64,000 nt of DNA from Vespa crabro (lineage: Eukaryota > Arthropoda > Insecta > Hymenoptera > Vespidae): assembly GCF_910589235.1 (NCBI RefSeq), contig NC_060962.1, positions 3,945,232-4,009,231 of the forward strand. Direction: 5' to 3'. The position numbers and the translations under genes are program-made. Shown here in pieces: positions 50,306 through 64,000 of this stretch. How positions within the stretch are numbered: the stretch's first letter is position 1; every line of letters starts with the position of its first letter. The notes beneath the pieces are model-generated. The model worked only from the letters and a program-made list of their open reading frames with translations, did no database searches and had not been told where the DNA came from.

Positions 50306-52067
50306 TTATACATATATATTGCTTTTATATAAGTTGAATTATATAAGCTGTTTTCATTCAAAATCAATATAAATAGAGTTTTGTATTTTTATTATCAAGT
50401 TATCTAGCTGTCTGATTTGATAGATAACAAAAAATATTTTACGAGTTGACATCGAGTATTCACACTGTATACCTATACGTGTTTCGCATTTCATGCGATT
50501 CGAGCTTTCTCTCATGGTTATAAAGAAGTCAGCTCAGGTATTTATTTGCTGACTTACTGTACTGACCACAAAGGAAGTAGAAAAGATACGGGAGAAGTAA
50601 GAAAGGAAGGTAGAGAGAGAGAAAGAGAAAGAGAGAGAAAGAGAGAGAGAGAGAAGTACAATGAAAAGGCGAAATCGCTGTGAAGCTTTTACGATCTTCT
50701 ATACGTTACATTAGAATTGGCTTCGAGCTTACGTTCGGACGACATCCTGAAAATTCTTAGAAATCTTCGGTGGAATGGATAATAAATTATAGTACTATAT
50801 TTTCGATGATCGTCGATGTATAATAATTTATAATAATGTTTCTTATAAAGTTTTCTAAACTATTTCGATATATTTTATTTTATTACAATACATAATTTTT
50901 TAATTATAAAATTATTAAATCATTTGAAAATTATTATTTATCGTACAAATACTATTATCATTATATCATACTCGTTATTATGTTATCATATTATTATATT
51001 TATTATATAGTATTACTTTGTCATTTCATAAATTAATAGATATAAGAGGAATACAGAAAAAAAAAAGAAAAAAAAGTTTCATTATTTCCTCTATTAATTA
51101 ATCACGTTTTCTTTTCTCTTCCCTTTTAAATGCTCTGAAGTAATATGATTTGTATTATTTTCAATGGTGTCCATTTTATCTTTCTTCTTAGAGATTAAAC
51201 TGAAAAGAAACATTTTCGTTGGAAAATCGGACGTTCGATCACGAAAGAAAAACCGACTTTAAATTCGTAATACGATTCCTACCGAGCGTATAACGTTCGA
51301 GCAAATCGATAAAACCCTCGAAATGTCTCGTGGTACACGATAAAGTCGACAATGCACGTTTCTATGTAGTACAATAATTCGCGATAAATTTTGAAATGAT
51401 TCACGTAGAATCGACTAATCGTTTATAATTGTTAACGTGACGATAAAAATTGATAGTATTATATGAAGCGCTTTACGTTTATCAACTTTTTCTCCATAAA
51501 GTCCGCAAATATCATCGCATAACTTGAATTTCTTTCAGTTTTAGAGATAGAAAATCAAACGATTTGAAATAATTTGCTTTGATGTTAATAAAATTGTTTC
51601 TTTTTTTTTCAATTTTTATTCTTTATTCTTCGTTTTATCTGTTTCTCCTTTCTATCAATCGATCATGAGCTGTTAGTTTTTTATCAAATTACTATCAAGA
51701 ATGTCAACAATTTAAAAGAATCGTTTAATCAATGTCGATCATAAACATTGATTTTGTTTCTATTACTATTACTTTTTGTTCGTTTATCATTAATATTATA
51801 TTTAATATATCACAATATATCGTTAAATAAAATATTTTTATAAAGAACATAAGAAAAATGTCTCTTTCATATAAAATATTTTGAAATATAAAATAAATTT
51901 TAACAAGAAATATACTTGACATCAATCGTTTGGTTTATTTTAGTCGTCGAAAGAAAAGAAAAATAATTCATAAAGAATATATCAGACGAATCATGATTAA
52001 TAATTTGCAGCATATGCATCGAAATAATTGGGTACTATTACTACGTCAAACTCATCACAGAAGAATA

Positions 52068-52071
<4 letters not shown>

Positions 52072-52121
<50 letters not shown>
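52072..52121. repeat. (CT)n microsatellite
   Basis: Pure CT run. Confidence 0.95.
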
Positions 52122-52123
<2 letters not shown>

Positions 52124-52382
52124 TCGTCTCTTTATTTTCTTACATTACGTACGATAGAAACCAAACTTCTTCCAAATTATGAAAAGTTACGTAAAACAGC
52201 CGATTGAATTTCACGAATATAACAGGCAAGACTTTGAAACAGTTTCGTCGAAAAGACACACCCGTTTGCAGGTAAAATTACGCAATGCTCTGGTCTACGT
52301 TGTCGCATTCGCATAAATTTGCATATATTACGTTCGTGTACTTAAAAGTTAAAACATTACGGATGATCTTGATGGTTAAAAA

Positions 52383-52413
<31 letters not shown>

Positions 52414-52916
52414 GGAAAAAAAAGAAAGAAGAAAATGAAAACAAAAGAAGGGAAAGAAGAAACTTAAAATTCGAAAATTTCATTATTTCTTTAATTTCAA
52501 TGTTCAATGATTAAAATTTTGACTTAACTAATTTTCCATTTTTCCATCAATGGCCGAAAACTTTCGTATTCCTTTCTGAATGTTTAACTATATGGAAAAT
52601 CGGAACGAGTCCGACATTCTCGAAAGCATAAAAGAGACATTAAAAAGATTTTCTAGAAGATCTGAGGCTCGAGAACGGTCTAGGGAATTTGGTGAATATT
52701 GGGAACTCAGAGAAGTCTCGAGATTCGAGATAGTCCGAGAGGTTCCTCGCGTTCGTCGAATAATTCCCATATTTGCGTAGCGTTCCTAATAATAGAAAAG
52801 AAAATAAGAATGGAATATTAATAGTAATATTATATGATGTTATAATGAATTATAATTTTGAGAAAACGAATGAGATAGACAAATGATATGTTCGAAAATA
52901 CATTTTTATGAAAATA

Positions 52917-52954
52917 ATGATAAATGAAAATGTTGTGTTTCAGTTTAGAATATC

Positions 52955-53009
<55 letters not shown>

Positions 53010-53042
53010 AAATGAAAATGTTGTGTTTCAGTTTAGAATATC

Positions 53043-53092
<50 letters not shown>
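52917..53092. repeat. Tandem duplication of an 88-bp unit
   Basis: ATGATAAATGAAAATGTTGT...TTTCAGTTTAGAATATCAT followed by an (AT)n tract occurs at 52917 and again at 53005. The non-AT part looks identical in the two copies, which points to a recent duplication. A Y-rich TTTCAG in each copy could act as a splice acceptor, but nothing supports use. Confidence 0.9.
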
Positions 53093-53095
<3 letters not shown>

Positions 53096-54100
53096 TGTGT
53101 ATATGTCTGTCATATATATGTGTGTGTAGATAGGAAAACATTGAATTAGAATGCAATATCACATACAAAGTGTATATAATTGGTATATAATTAGATTTGT
53201 ATATAAAGTGTATATAATTAGACTTTAAAGACATTTAAAATTTTCTTAAAGTACGGTATAGAAAAACGATAAATTGAAAAATGAACTATTTAGTATATAA
53301 TCATAATTAAAAGAATCTTTTCATTTTTATTGAAAAATTGATTGGCTTCAATTTAAAATATTATTATATGTATCTCAATGGGAAAACTTTGAACTCTTTT
53401 GAACTAAATTAAAATGAATATAATTAAACATTAAAAGTATTTCTATAAAATGAAATAATAATTTATTATCTTAATAAAAACGGCAAAATATAAATACTAT
53501 CGTGGTTTGAAAGGAAAACAAAAATGAAAAGAGAAAGGAACAATGAATGCATCGGTTTAATTTAAACAACTACACAAAGATTATCTTCGGCTTTCTTAAA
53601 TGAATGAAAGAATGAAAGGAAAAAAAAAAGTAAAAAAAAAGGATTACAAGGTAAATGCCGAAGAGCGTAATTACTTCTTTTGTTAAATTCTATTAATTCT
53701 AATCACCAAAAAAAAACCTCGAAAACTCCTTGTTCGTTCCTAACGAAGCTTTTAACCAAGATTTTCTTGCTCTTGAAGGACTGTCCAACCACGAAAGCCA
53801 AGATCCAGAATTAGAGGAGAAAGGAGAAATAAAGGATATCTCTCCTTTTTTCGACTCCTCGTATTTTTCCTTGGCTACTTGAAACTCGAAACGAAAAGAA
53901 GGCGTTGGCTTGGCCGTCTTGTACATCGCCGACTGTTTCGAGCACTTAAGAGACCGGTGGGAAATTATTACGTTCTTACGTCTTTTTCTTTTTATCCCTC
54001 TTCATTTTACAATACCTGGTATTTTACGATGAGAAAAGAATTCAGTGGAAAATCGAATATTTAGATTTATTCATTTGATCGCAATTTACAAATCCTTTGA

Positions 54101-54151
<51 letters not shown>
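54101..54151. repeat. (ATT)n microsatellite
   Basis: Seventeen uninterrupted ATT units. Confidence 0.95.
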
Positions 54152-54152
<1 letters not shown>

Positions 54153-54980
54153 TCATTCTTTATATAAATATTTATTTATTATCGAAAATATTCTATTGTC
54201 TGAAATTTAAGAGATTTTAATAACAAAAAAAAAATTAACAATCAATTAATCAATCAATTAATTCTATTATATATGTCATTGTCACGTTTTTTACTTTACT
54301 TTTGATAAAGCTTATATTTCTCGACATATAGAAAATATAAAAAGAGAGAAAACCCTTTACAATCGTTTGATTTGTCACGATACAGCGAAAGGATCGATCG
54401 ATATGATTGAAATGTCATTGAAGAGAAAAAGAAAAAAGAAAAAAAAAGAAAAGAAATAATTGAAAATTCGATTCGAACACGAGACGGGACAAACTGCAGG
54501 AAATTAGAAAAATCTTTTCTCGAAACGGAATTCGACGATCGGCGACATTTCCAAGATAGTTTATCTCCTGGAAAGGTCCGTCCTCGACGAGATATAAGAT
54601 TCGAAGAAAGATTCCATCTGTATTCTCTCGAGGAATATGTAATTTCCGACGGACGTTTCTATATTCTATTCTGCGTGCACTCTAGCATACCAGATTAGCA
54701 TCGAATGTATTTGTGTTTTGTTACTACAGAAAATCTACCTTGTATTACACGTAAAGGGCGAATATCTTGAGGCTAGAAATTCCTATTTCTTATACTTTTC
54801 ATCTTTAAATTATACATCTCGTATAATTTTGAAATTATAAAATCTGATAAATAATCCCTCTTTACAAATAAAATATATGAAGTATTTCTTCCAAATTTTA
54901 TTAAATTTTTAATATATTTACAAGTCTACTGAGAAATTGGCGTGATATATAAAATTTAACTTTGTGATTGGATTTGTGAT

Positions 54981-55020
54981 AAAAAGAAAAGAAAAGAAAA
55001 GAAAAGAAAAGAAAAGAAAA
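54981..55020. repeat. (AAAAG)n microsatellite
   Basis: Eight 5-bp units in a row. Confidence 0.95.
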
Positions 55021-56348
55021 AAGAAGATAGAAAAAAGAACTTTAGAAAACTCAGTTAAAATTTGCTCGTGTCTTTAATTATACATTTCAAATAAAAACGT
55101 TAATATATACGCTTACGTTTGTGAATTATTAACTACGTGTGTTTTCTGTCTTTAATCTATTTTCAAGCTTAAGAAATATTTGCGTTTCATTATTTTACCA
55201 GACTTCCATTAACGACACAATATTGTACGTGGTTATCGAAGCATAAAGTATTATTAAACCGCTTAATACAATAAAGTCCTTTGTTTTAATTAAAACGTTC
55301 GGCCCACTGGTGCGCTATATATTCGTCTGATAATAACATAAACAATGGCTTTTGTTACGTATCAGGTAAATAAGCTAATTAGTATGAACACCCCTCAGGG
55401 AAGAACGTGTGCTTAACGGATCGTAAATACTCTTAAATAATCGATTCCTCATCTAGGTGTTCCTTCAAGACGCATGTATTAATTATGTTTAAAATTCGTT
55501 TGACGCTATGAGATAACTTATTTCCCGAGAATTTATTCCAAAACGAACGAAATTAAAATAGTAATGTATATAATGTAAAATTTATCCTTACAATATCAAA
55601 ACTAACCAATTTACTTTATGATAGAATTATCAAATATAATTTTGAAAGATAATCTTCTTTTCTTTTCTTCAATACAATTTCAAAGTTACATAATATTATA
55701 GAGAGTCCAACAGGTTTTTTAAAGTAATTTCTTATAAGAAAAAAAAAAAAAATACAAATAGAATATCATACGAAAGAAATCCATACATTGAATGAATATT
55801 ATTTACCGACGAACCTGATCCTCTGTTCATGTAAAATACTGTTCCAAGAAAATCTTCGTTCTCAAATTGTGGAACATATGTAAACGTCAAAATTCTATGT
55901 AGTTTTTATCAGTCATACATATGTGAATGCTTGTTGTATAACGAAACAGTTGTGTCTTACTTTGAAGTTACGCGCGTTCGATTCGCTTAAGAGGATTCGT
56001 TACAATAGAAGCGTTCATCAGACTACTCAACGGCTTGCGAGTCTGGCGAGTATCTATCTATTTAATTAACGGCGTTCCATTTGCTTTCAATCTACCTGTG
56101 AACTTCCTTTGCCCTTAGCATGCGGTTAGCGTGCAGTCGCGTAATGGAACGAAGCCATAAGCTCTTTCTCGGTCTATCTCTCTCTCTCTCTCTCCCTCTC
56201 CCCCTCTCTCTCTCTCTCTTTGTCTACTTTACCACGAGAGAAACGTTGTCCACTTCTACATCTCCTTAACAGTATTGATCGCGTTATAGTTAATAATCCT
56301 CTTTGATGTATCACGATGAAGCATTACGATGTTCTAACTCAGCAAAAG

Positions 56349-56349
<1 letters not shown>

Positions 56350-56393
<44 letters not shown>

Positions 56394-56532
56394 TTATTTA
56401 TTTTTATTTTCTCTTTTCTCTCTCTTTGTGTTTATCTTTTCATATTTCTCTCTGTCTGCTCTGTGTCTATCTATCTGTCCGTCTGTCCGTCTATCAGTCT
56501 ATCTATCTATCTCGCTCTCCTGCACTTTTTTC

Positions 56533-56576
<44 letters not shown>

Positions 56577-56585
56577 TTCTTCCCT
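56350..56585. repeat. Compound AT / CT / CTAT microsatellite
   Basis: AT run at about 56350-56390 followed by irregular CT, CTGT and CTAT repeats and a CT run to about 56585. Another CT tract lies at 56176-56220. Confidence 0.9.
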
Positions 56586-59093
56586 TTTGTTTTTTCTTTC
56601 CGTACATAAAAGTAATTGATGGCTTAATTTATAATTTACCTTTGTTATTATTTATAATTAATTAAAGAGAGGAAATATTACACTGTGGATTATATTTGTT
56701 ATTTTGTCTACGAAATCTCAACAAGAGAATATTTACGTTTACGACTCTTTGATGATCATCATTATGCATCCATTCTTTTTTTCACAATCCACCTCTATTT
56801 TACAATTTGAACGCGAATTAATTATTTTATCGATATCTTTCGAAATAAGGTATCTCTATCGGGTTAGAAATGTCGGAGCTTGATTGTGACTTCGATTGAA
56901 ATAAAATCGAAGTTCCTGGAAGAACGGGAAAAATAAAAAAGAACATAGAAAAATTCTTATTGAATGGAGATCGAGCGGCTACTCGACCGTTAAAAAATGC
57001 ATGCGATGCTTCGTACAAACCGTCGGTTGCACGACGTGCATGCCGGCAATTTTTCGACGTCATGCTACTTCCTCTAGTTCGCATTGGAATTTAGTCGAGT
57101 GTTTTCTCGAGAAACGGTTTGAAAACAATTCGATTCGCCAATGGAAAAGACAAAAGGAATTCTATTTACAATATTGTGCCTTTTAATCGATAAAGAAAAC
57201 ATACTTCCTTGTGACTGACTTGACTATTGTAAAATAATATATAAAAATAAACAATTGAAAATTTATATTACGAGTATATTAATCGTACAATATCAAATAT
57301 AGATAACATAATATTATATTGAAAGAAAAAGGAAAAAAAAAAAAAGAAAAATATGAAATAAGGATCAAAAGTTTAATCGGAGCTTAAATGTGTTAGATCT
57401 AAATCTAATCTAAATTCGTTGTTTTCTATAAATCTATATAACACGATTGGAAAGAAGCCAAGCGATTGTTCGAATTATGGGATTAATCGTATGCACGATA
57501 GGATGCTATTGATGGCCTCGAGACTCAACGTGGCGTTAAGCAATAAATTACCAATCGTGGTTGCGCACACACGTCGCTTGTGAATTCTCGTTCATCGATT
57601 GATAGAAGTGAAGAGACAAAGCAGGTGTGTATGCTCGATAAGGTTTCGTGTTTACCAAACAACACGGCACAAAGGTTATGTTTAAGAAATTTTTATTTTA
57701 ATACCTATTTCCTTGCTGTACGAGTTTGAATTATTCCAGAAGAATCAGTAAATACGATGAGAAAGTGATTTTGCTTATCACTGAAATTTAACAAGAAATT
57801 TCTCTCTTTCTTTCTTCATTATATATAAAAGTTTTTATTAATTATTAATTTTCTTTTATGAATCTTATAAATGATAACAATTGTAACACGTTTTTGAAAA
57901 AATTAAGCACTAATAGTCGACATTGATTTAAATCAATAATTATGATTGAAGCTTAAACGTGATCACGTCTTTTATGAAATATTTATGTGAATATTTTGAT
58001 GATAAGCTGATAGCCTAATACGATGCCATTATCAATGCTTATCATGGACCTTGCAGTGTCTGCTATCCTCCAACACGAAATTAGCTGTCGCACGATTCCC
58101 AAAGGAATCGACCCGAAATGCAACGCGTATGTAACGGACTCTAATCTCCGGTCAGCCTTATGTTGTTGCTTCTAAAGCTCTTACGTTTACCGTAATCTCC
58201 TGCCAGAACGTATAATAATTTCAACTATTTCAAAAACTAAATTAGTCGATTAATTATTGAAAAATTGTAGAAACCTAAACTAATTCGACAAAATAATAAT
58301 GTTATTTAATATTAAACGACACTGAGTTATCATTTTCTGATTTTGAGACACTAAACAATTTAACGTAGAATTATTGGCAGAAATAATTAACCGATATAAT
58401 CCTTGATAAATGCGTAACATCTGATTAATATGTATCCATGTTGCAACAATATATGTCAAATTAACAAATAATAATCTGTGGCTTAATATCGTATGAATAC
58501 ATAAAAATATAAAACATAAAATATGTTCATAATAATACAATGAGAAAACGTGAAAATAATAACGATAAGAATGAAAAAATACATAAATTTAATTCATTCG
58601 ATATTATTTAATATAATCATATATTCTGAAACGAATTGTTCGATTGATTTTAACGTGTGATAAAAATAATTAAAATAATAATAATATATATATATATAAT
58701 ATTATTTCAACAAAATATATAATATTAAGTTAATAAATAAGTAATGTGTGTAATATGTATGTGTTTTAAAAATATTCAATAAGAAATATTGAAAATTCTC
58801 TATCCAATTCACATAGACTATATCTATTTAATTTAAAACAGATTTAATTCGTCGTTAAGTTTACATAAAAATGTAGTATGAGATTCAACGATAGACCGAT
58901 CTTTTCGCTTAACTTTTCATCTTTTCGATGTTTATTTTATATTCTTTTAAATTGCTTTTAAATTCTTCGATATTGCGAAAATACGTCATATCAAATAACT
59001 CATCGTAGCGCATGCATAATGGCGAAATTATAGTTATTTCGGAGTTTCGCACGGAGCACAAAAATCAACCGTATAATTTTGCGATAAGCGGTC

Positions 59094-59096
<3 letters not shown>

Positions 59097-59164
<68 letters not shown>
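59097..59164. repeat. (AT)n(GA)n compound microsatellite
   Basis: AT at 59097-59132 passing directly into GA at 59135-59164. Confidence 0.95.
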
Positions 59165-59166
<2 letters not shown>

Positions 59167-62100
59167 ATCGAAATCAAAACGAACAGAGACTCCGGAGTCT
59201 ATTCTCACGAAACGACGTAGAATAAGTGAGCTTATTCGGATTTTCATGCATATTTTTCGACGTTCTCTCGGCCTCTCTATAAACTCACCACGACGAGCGA
59301 TTGATTGACCGCGAATCATTTCTTTTTTCCATAATGTTTTATTTTCTTCGAATAACATTTTTTTTATTTCTTTTTATAAATAAACGCAGATAAATCATAC
59401 GATAAACAGTACATATGCGATTCAATAAATTGATCTCTCAATTCAATTAGAATAGAAAAAAAATGTTATTTTTGATCATCTTATAACACGTGAAAATATA
59501 AGCATTTTAATAGACTCGTTAGAACGTTACGATGATTATATTAATATTCTTGAAATTAAAACGCAAATTTAATTTTTTGAAATGTCAAAAAAAAAAAGAA
59601 AAGAAAATGCAGGAAATTCTTTTATTCGAATCTTTTACATAAACCCTGCATTACGGTATTCGTATGTATCCATTTCGCGATCAGTGCGAATATTTAACGA
59701 ATAACTGTTATCTAAATGATACAATTTGCTTTTTCAAAATATATTGAAAATATTTGTTGATCAAAACGATTTCCTATTATTTCGTTGTCATTTAACTTTT
59801 TAAAAAGAATTTCGATCGCGACAATAACATTTTTCAAATATTTAGATTGAAGAGGAATGAAAGGAATTTTTAAAATTAAAAACGAGAGAAAAATATGTTA
59901 TAATATTTGCGGATTCATTTGATCGGAAACTTTATGGTACCCATTGAAAATCAATGCCTGCGCGAGCTTATCGTTTACGGCGATCAATCGAGCGGATTTG
60001 ACGTCTCTCTTCAGAACACATTTCCCGAGTTAGTGGATCGATCGCATTGTCGAACGGTCATTGTCCTTGCTCTTCCGGTACGTTTTTCTTGTTATTTTCC
60101 TTCCTTAGGAAAGACGTCTTTTAATGCTACGGATTGTCTTTACTCGACACGAACGACCTAAAAGGGGAGTCTTGCCTGATGAAAACGGATCAATAAAGAT
60201 TAAGGAATTTTCACATTTTTGTACTTAATTACATTATCTTGACGTCGATCTTATTTCTTTAATGTTCTTTAAATTACCTACGAGAAGATATTTTGTGAAT
60301 ATAATAATATTTTTTGAAATGTCAATAAATATTAATTGTTTAACTATAATTAAATATAGGATTAAAATATATTTTATAATATCGATTTATTTTTACTTTG
60401 ACGTTACTTAATTAACCCTAAATATTGAAGGATCGTCAAAGAAGAATCATTTCTTATAAAATATTCATACCTTATTCGTTAAATAATATAAACTATTGAG
60501 CTATTGGAATAAACCATACACCTACGAAAACAAAATATTTATACACCTAAGGTTAAATGTTCAGCTTCTATGTTTAAGATGGAAACTAGAAAATTCATAC
60601 CCAGGAAGTTTATAATTAATGCAAACCTTTGCTATGGTCTACGGTATACTCACGAATGGGTAATTTCCTTGTACCTTATCCTTAGGTATTGGTGGAAAAG
60701 TTAATTATCATGAGCCAACTAACTTAAGGGAAAGAACAACATCGTCAGATTATATACGTATTAAACTATATAGTAAATAATTTTAATATGACGAAATAAA
60801 TTACAAATGATAAAATATTATTAAATAATTAATAAAAATAATAAATATAAAATAAAAATGGTGATACTTCATTGTATCAAGATATTTTCTATATAAAATA
60901 ATAAAGAAGAAAATAATTAATATTTGTATTACAAATATCATTAATCAAGGGGTATCTCTTTACATATGTCGCATCGCATAAATTTAATATTCTCACGCGA
61001 TAAGAAAGAGTTATGTTCTTAACATACAATAAGTCATATGTCATACAAATATCAGTAATAAAATTACGCAAAGGTTCATAAAATTTCGTTATATTCGAAA
61101 GGCATTTTCTACGGTTACCATATATAGCTCTGCTTTAAATTAATGTTCCAGAAACACATACATACACACGTGCACACACGTATATACATACTCATAGACA
61201 TACACACACGCATATAAACGCGTACGTTTCACGTATCCGCTTTGAACCGTTCATTCGTGTTCGTTCGGAAACTCGAATTAATTCGAGTTGAATCCCCTTC
61301 CTTGTTCTCTTTTCCTTCTTTTTTTTCCCCTATCTCTCAAAAATCGATATCAATTTACACGTAACAAAAAACGGCGTTAATGTCAGTGGCATGGGAAAAT
61401 GGAGACTACCATGTCTGTCTATGAACGCGAAAATTCATATTGGACGACGCAATATCCTGCTGCAATTCGAGGTCGTTCGAACAATCAACGCATACGATCG
61501 AATTGTTTCAGAGGCCAAATGTATTCCAAGAACTATCCCTGCCGACATTCGATCCTTTGACGAAGTTTCTGCATTGAGAACGAATCACGTACAATGACTA
61601 AGATGATATCGTTCCGTACTACTACTATAGGCACAACTTTGAGTGAATTCGCAAATAAACTTTTCTCGTTCAAATCATGAAACGATCTTAGATATTACTC
61701 CAGAAGTTAGTACGAATGAGTATGGATTGGAATACTAGATTGAATTAGATTCTATATATATAGAGAGAAAGAGAAAGAGAAAGAGAGAAAGAGAGAGAGA
61801 GAGAAAATATATATTAGATACGTATGTAGATATTTATTGTAAATCGTTATAGTTTCGCTGACAATAATTAAAATTGTATAAAATAATGACGACGGAACTA
61901 ATAAAGATCAAGAGTTAAGATTGTTAAAAATTCAAGATAGATCCTTGGTAAATCGTAATCTTTAGTCCAATTCTTGTATAACTATTCGTAATGAGAAAAG
62001 AAAAGAAGAGAAGGAAAATCTTTTAAACGAGATAAAACTGAGGGAAAAGTTTTCAAATTTTTTATCAAAGTACAAACGAGATAAAAGCGAATAATCGAAT

Positions 62101-63074
62101 AAATAGGAAAGGGACCGTCAATGATTTGCGACGCTTTTAGCTTAGCCAATGATTCGACGCAAATTTAGTCATCCGCATGCACGACTAAGAAAGTTCTCTG
62201 TTCAAATGCAAGCCAAAGGAAAGAGCAAACACACCTTCCGCTCGTTCACTCGTTCGATTCCTCCTCCTCCCTCGTGCTTCTCGCACTACTACCCTTTACC
62301 TTTGTTATTTGCGCGGAACTAAATTGAATGGTAGAATGGCAGAGCTCATTGACGTTAATCCTATACTCATCGCCATTGAGAGTACATTTTTGTCATTCGC
62401 CTAACGGGAAAGCTATTCCTAGAAATCCCTCGGAGATTTCTTCGAGAACATCAGGAACATTTGGAAGAACGTCTTTCGATCTCTTTTCCAATGACAAGTA
62501 CCTATGATATTCGTTGAAAAAGCCGAGAAATAGATTTCCTTCGTTTTTTTTTTTTCGATAATGGCAATGAATTGAAATTTCTTTATGCTTCGATTCTTTT
62601 ATCTCTCAAAGAAGGCCATTGCAAATTTTAATTTATTTCTTTCTCTTTATTTTTTCTTTCTTTTTTTTTTTTACTCTCTTCAATTTTTTTTACCTCGCCA
62701 TAAGTATTTCCATCAATGATCGATTTTATTTCATTTTCTTTCCCACGTGAGAATTTCATAAGAGAACGAATTTTGTCCTTCACAATGCGTTTAAGAAAGG
62801 TGGAAAAAGGAAAATAAAAGATGATTGTCTCGTGTAGATAAACGTGAAAAATTAATCGTACGAGAGCACGTAGATACAATTTCTTTTCTGTGAATCTTTG
62901 AATCGGTCACGTTGCTGTCGGCAAAGAACGAGAAGGAAAAAAGAACGTAGAATGAGAACGGACGCTGTATTGTCGTCGAGGCTCGACCCAAATATTTCTA
63001 AGCGACCGATTTATTATATCGCCCGGGCATCCGGACGTTTCGTTCGTTTCCGCGATAAATCCGAGTCGAGTAAC

Positions 63075-63150
63075 CAAAAAAAAAAAAAAAAGAAAAAAAA
63101 AGAAAAAAAAAGAAGAAAAGAAAAAAGAAGAAAGAAAAGAGAAAAAATAG
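63075..63150. repeat. Polypurine tract
   Basis: A-rich tract with single G interruptions; frames on both strands through it are artefacts. Confidence 0.9.
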
Positions 63151-64000
63151 AAATAAGAGAACAACCTGAAAGACTGTGGACACGATCGTTTACGAGCCAT
63201 TGAATCAAATTGTATTATGGGTGGTACTGTTCAGGGTAAAAGTAGAAAGGAGTTCAACAGAGGATCCGGTAAGAGGTTACGCTTGTGTTTTACAAATTGG
63301 CACTCTTTCTGGATCTCGAATTCAATCGAAGTAACTCTCTACCAATATCTGCTCGAAATTCACCAAACGAATACAAGATCTCTTCTAATTGAAGATAATT
63401 GTTCTAATGTACGAGTACGAGAAATCATTAAATCTTTCTTAATGAGTTCAATGTTCACTCTCAGATATTCATTCTCATAAAGCATTTCAATTCTAAATAA
63501 CAATAAGAAATAGAGGAAGAGGAAGAAGAAGAGAATATATAAGAAGAATAATGAGAAAAATAAAAATAAGCTTATATATTTTCAAATTCGACTCCAATTA
63601 TCATAGAATTAAAATAGATTATTGTTAATTTAATTAATAAATAAATAACATACAAATTTATGACTTATTATTGTCACATTGTATCAAAATATTTGTTAAT
63701 GATCGATATTTAAGATTATCCGACGACTATATATTTATAATCGTTGAATTTATACATTAGAAACGATTTGCAAGATAATCTCGCATTTCATATTATTAAT
63801 TGAATATTGATTAAAAATCTAAATTATGATAGATTTTAATTTAATTTTTCAGTTAATTTTATCTTTCTAACTCCATGTTTAAACAATCTAAATATATGCA
63901 TATGCATCTATATACTTATAATTAAATGTAATTATTTAATTATGTAAATATAATCAAACATCTGTCTCGTAATGTACTGTTATAATTACTATAATATGAA

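Larger units (their letters stand above)
39845..64000 (+). other. Downstream neuroligin intron (open at window end) or intergenic DNA
   Basis: After the GTAAGT donor at 39845 I found no further neuroligin exon: no open stretch resembles the oxyanion-hole, catalytic-elbow or NYRLG-type motifs on the + strand. The stretch is AT-rich with many microsatellites, an 88-bp duplication (52917), an 18-bp repeat (47631) and GC-richer islands (40790-41230, 41650-41940, 44850-45090, 46860-47110, 54480-54680, 57990-58190, 62110-62500). The open frames there are mostly low-complexity SL/ER or YI repeats. Extension of the intron to the end is an inference from the absence of exons; a small exon could have been missed. 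Confidence 0.55.

Noticed and set aside
50393..50424. Resemblance to miR-9 (GTTATCTAGCTGT)
   Set aside because: The seed differs and the only foldback is an 8-bp GTTATCTA/TAGATAAC stem, too short for a precursor.
52580..52780. 66-codon charged frame (ESDILESIKETLKRF)
   Set aside because: Sequence is built around repeated CTCGAGA-like segments; no family similarity and no splice or promoter support.
59907..60161. 84-codon + strand frame ending beyond a possible GTACGT donor
   Set aside because: Unrecognised product and no matching acceptor or conserved motif.
38121..64000. Intronic miR-932, known to sit in an intron of Drosophila neuroligin 2
   Set aside because: No match to its mature sequence was seen by eye on either strand, so it is either outside the window or this is another paralogue.

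Overview
This window looks like nuclear DNA from an insect, most likely a hymenopteran (bee, wasp or ant). It is very AT-rich by eye, CpG is not depleted, it is packed with (GA)n/(CT)n, (AT)n and interrupted poly-A tracts, and its one recognisable gene is an insect-type neuroligin whose short exons are split by introns with canonical GT/AG ends. There are no operons, bacterial gene arrays, rRNA genes or CRISPR arrays. The species cannot be fixed from this sequence.

The only protein-coding gene I can support is the 5' part of a neuroligin on the + strand. A 3' splice site at 37720-37721 opens an exon carrying 142 nt of 5'UTR (with two 10-codon upstream ORFs) and the start ATG at 37864. It encodes a signal peptide and the first 85 2/3 codons, ending at 38120. 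A 1,548-bp intron follows, then a second coding exon at 39669-39844. The splice joins in frame (phase 2) to give 144 residues of the N-terminal cholinesterase-like domain. The next intron starts at 39845 and I found no convincing further neuroligin exon, so it appears to run for at least 24 kb to the window end. A probable non-coding upstream exon of the same transcript lies at 34796-35173 (or only to 34868).

Layout: 1-34795 is intergenic or 5'-intronic DNA with simple repeats and scattered GC-richer islands. It contains a striking inverted pair of 10-bp-period arrays (6741-6950 and 7041-7260), a 132-bp mariner-type MITE with TA duplications (13796-13927), and a degenerate repeat of about 80-100 bp period (29036-29400). 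34796-39844 holds the neuroligin 5' exons. 39845-64000 is intron with dense microsatellites, an 88-bp tandem duplication and a few speculative cryptic exons.

The most unusual object is the inverted array pair. Two arms of about 21 and 22 units, each kept in exact 10-bp register, face each other across a 90-bp spacer. This architecture recalls foldback-type transposons and should form a very long imperfect hairpin if transcribed.
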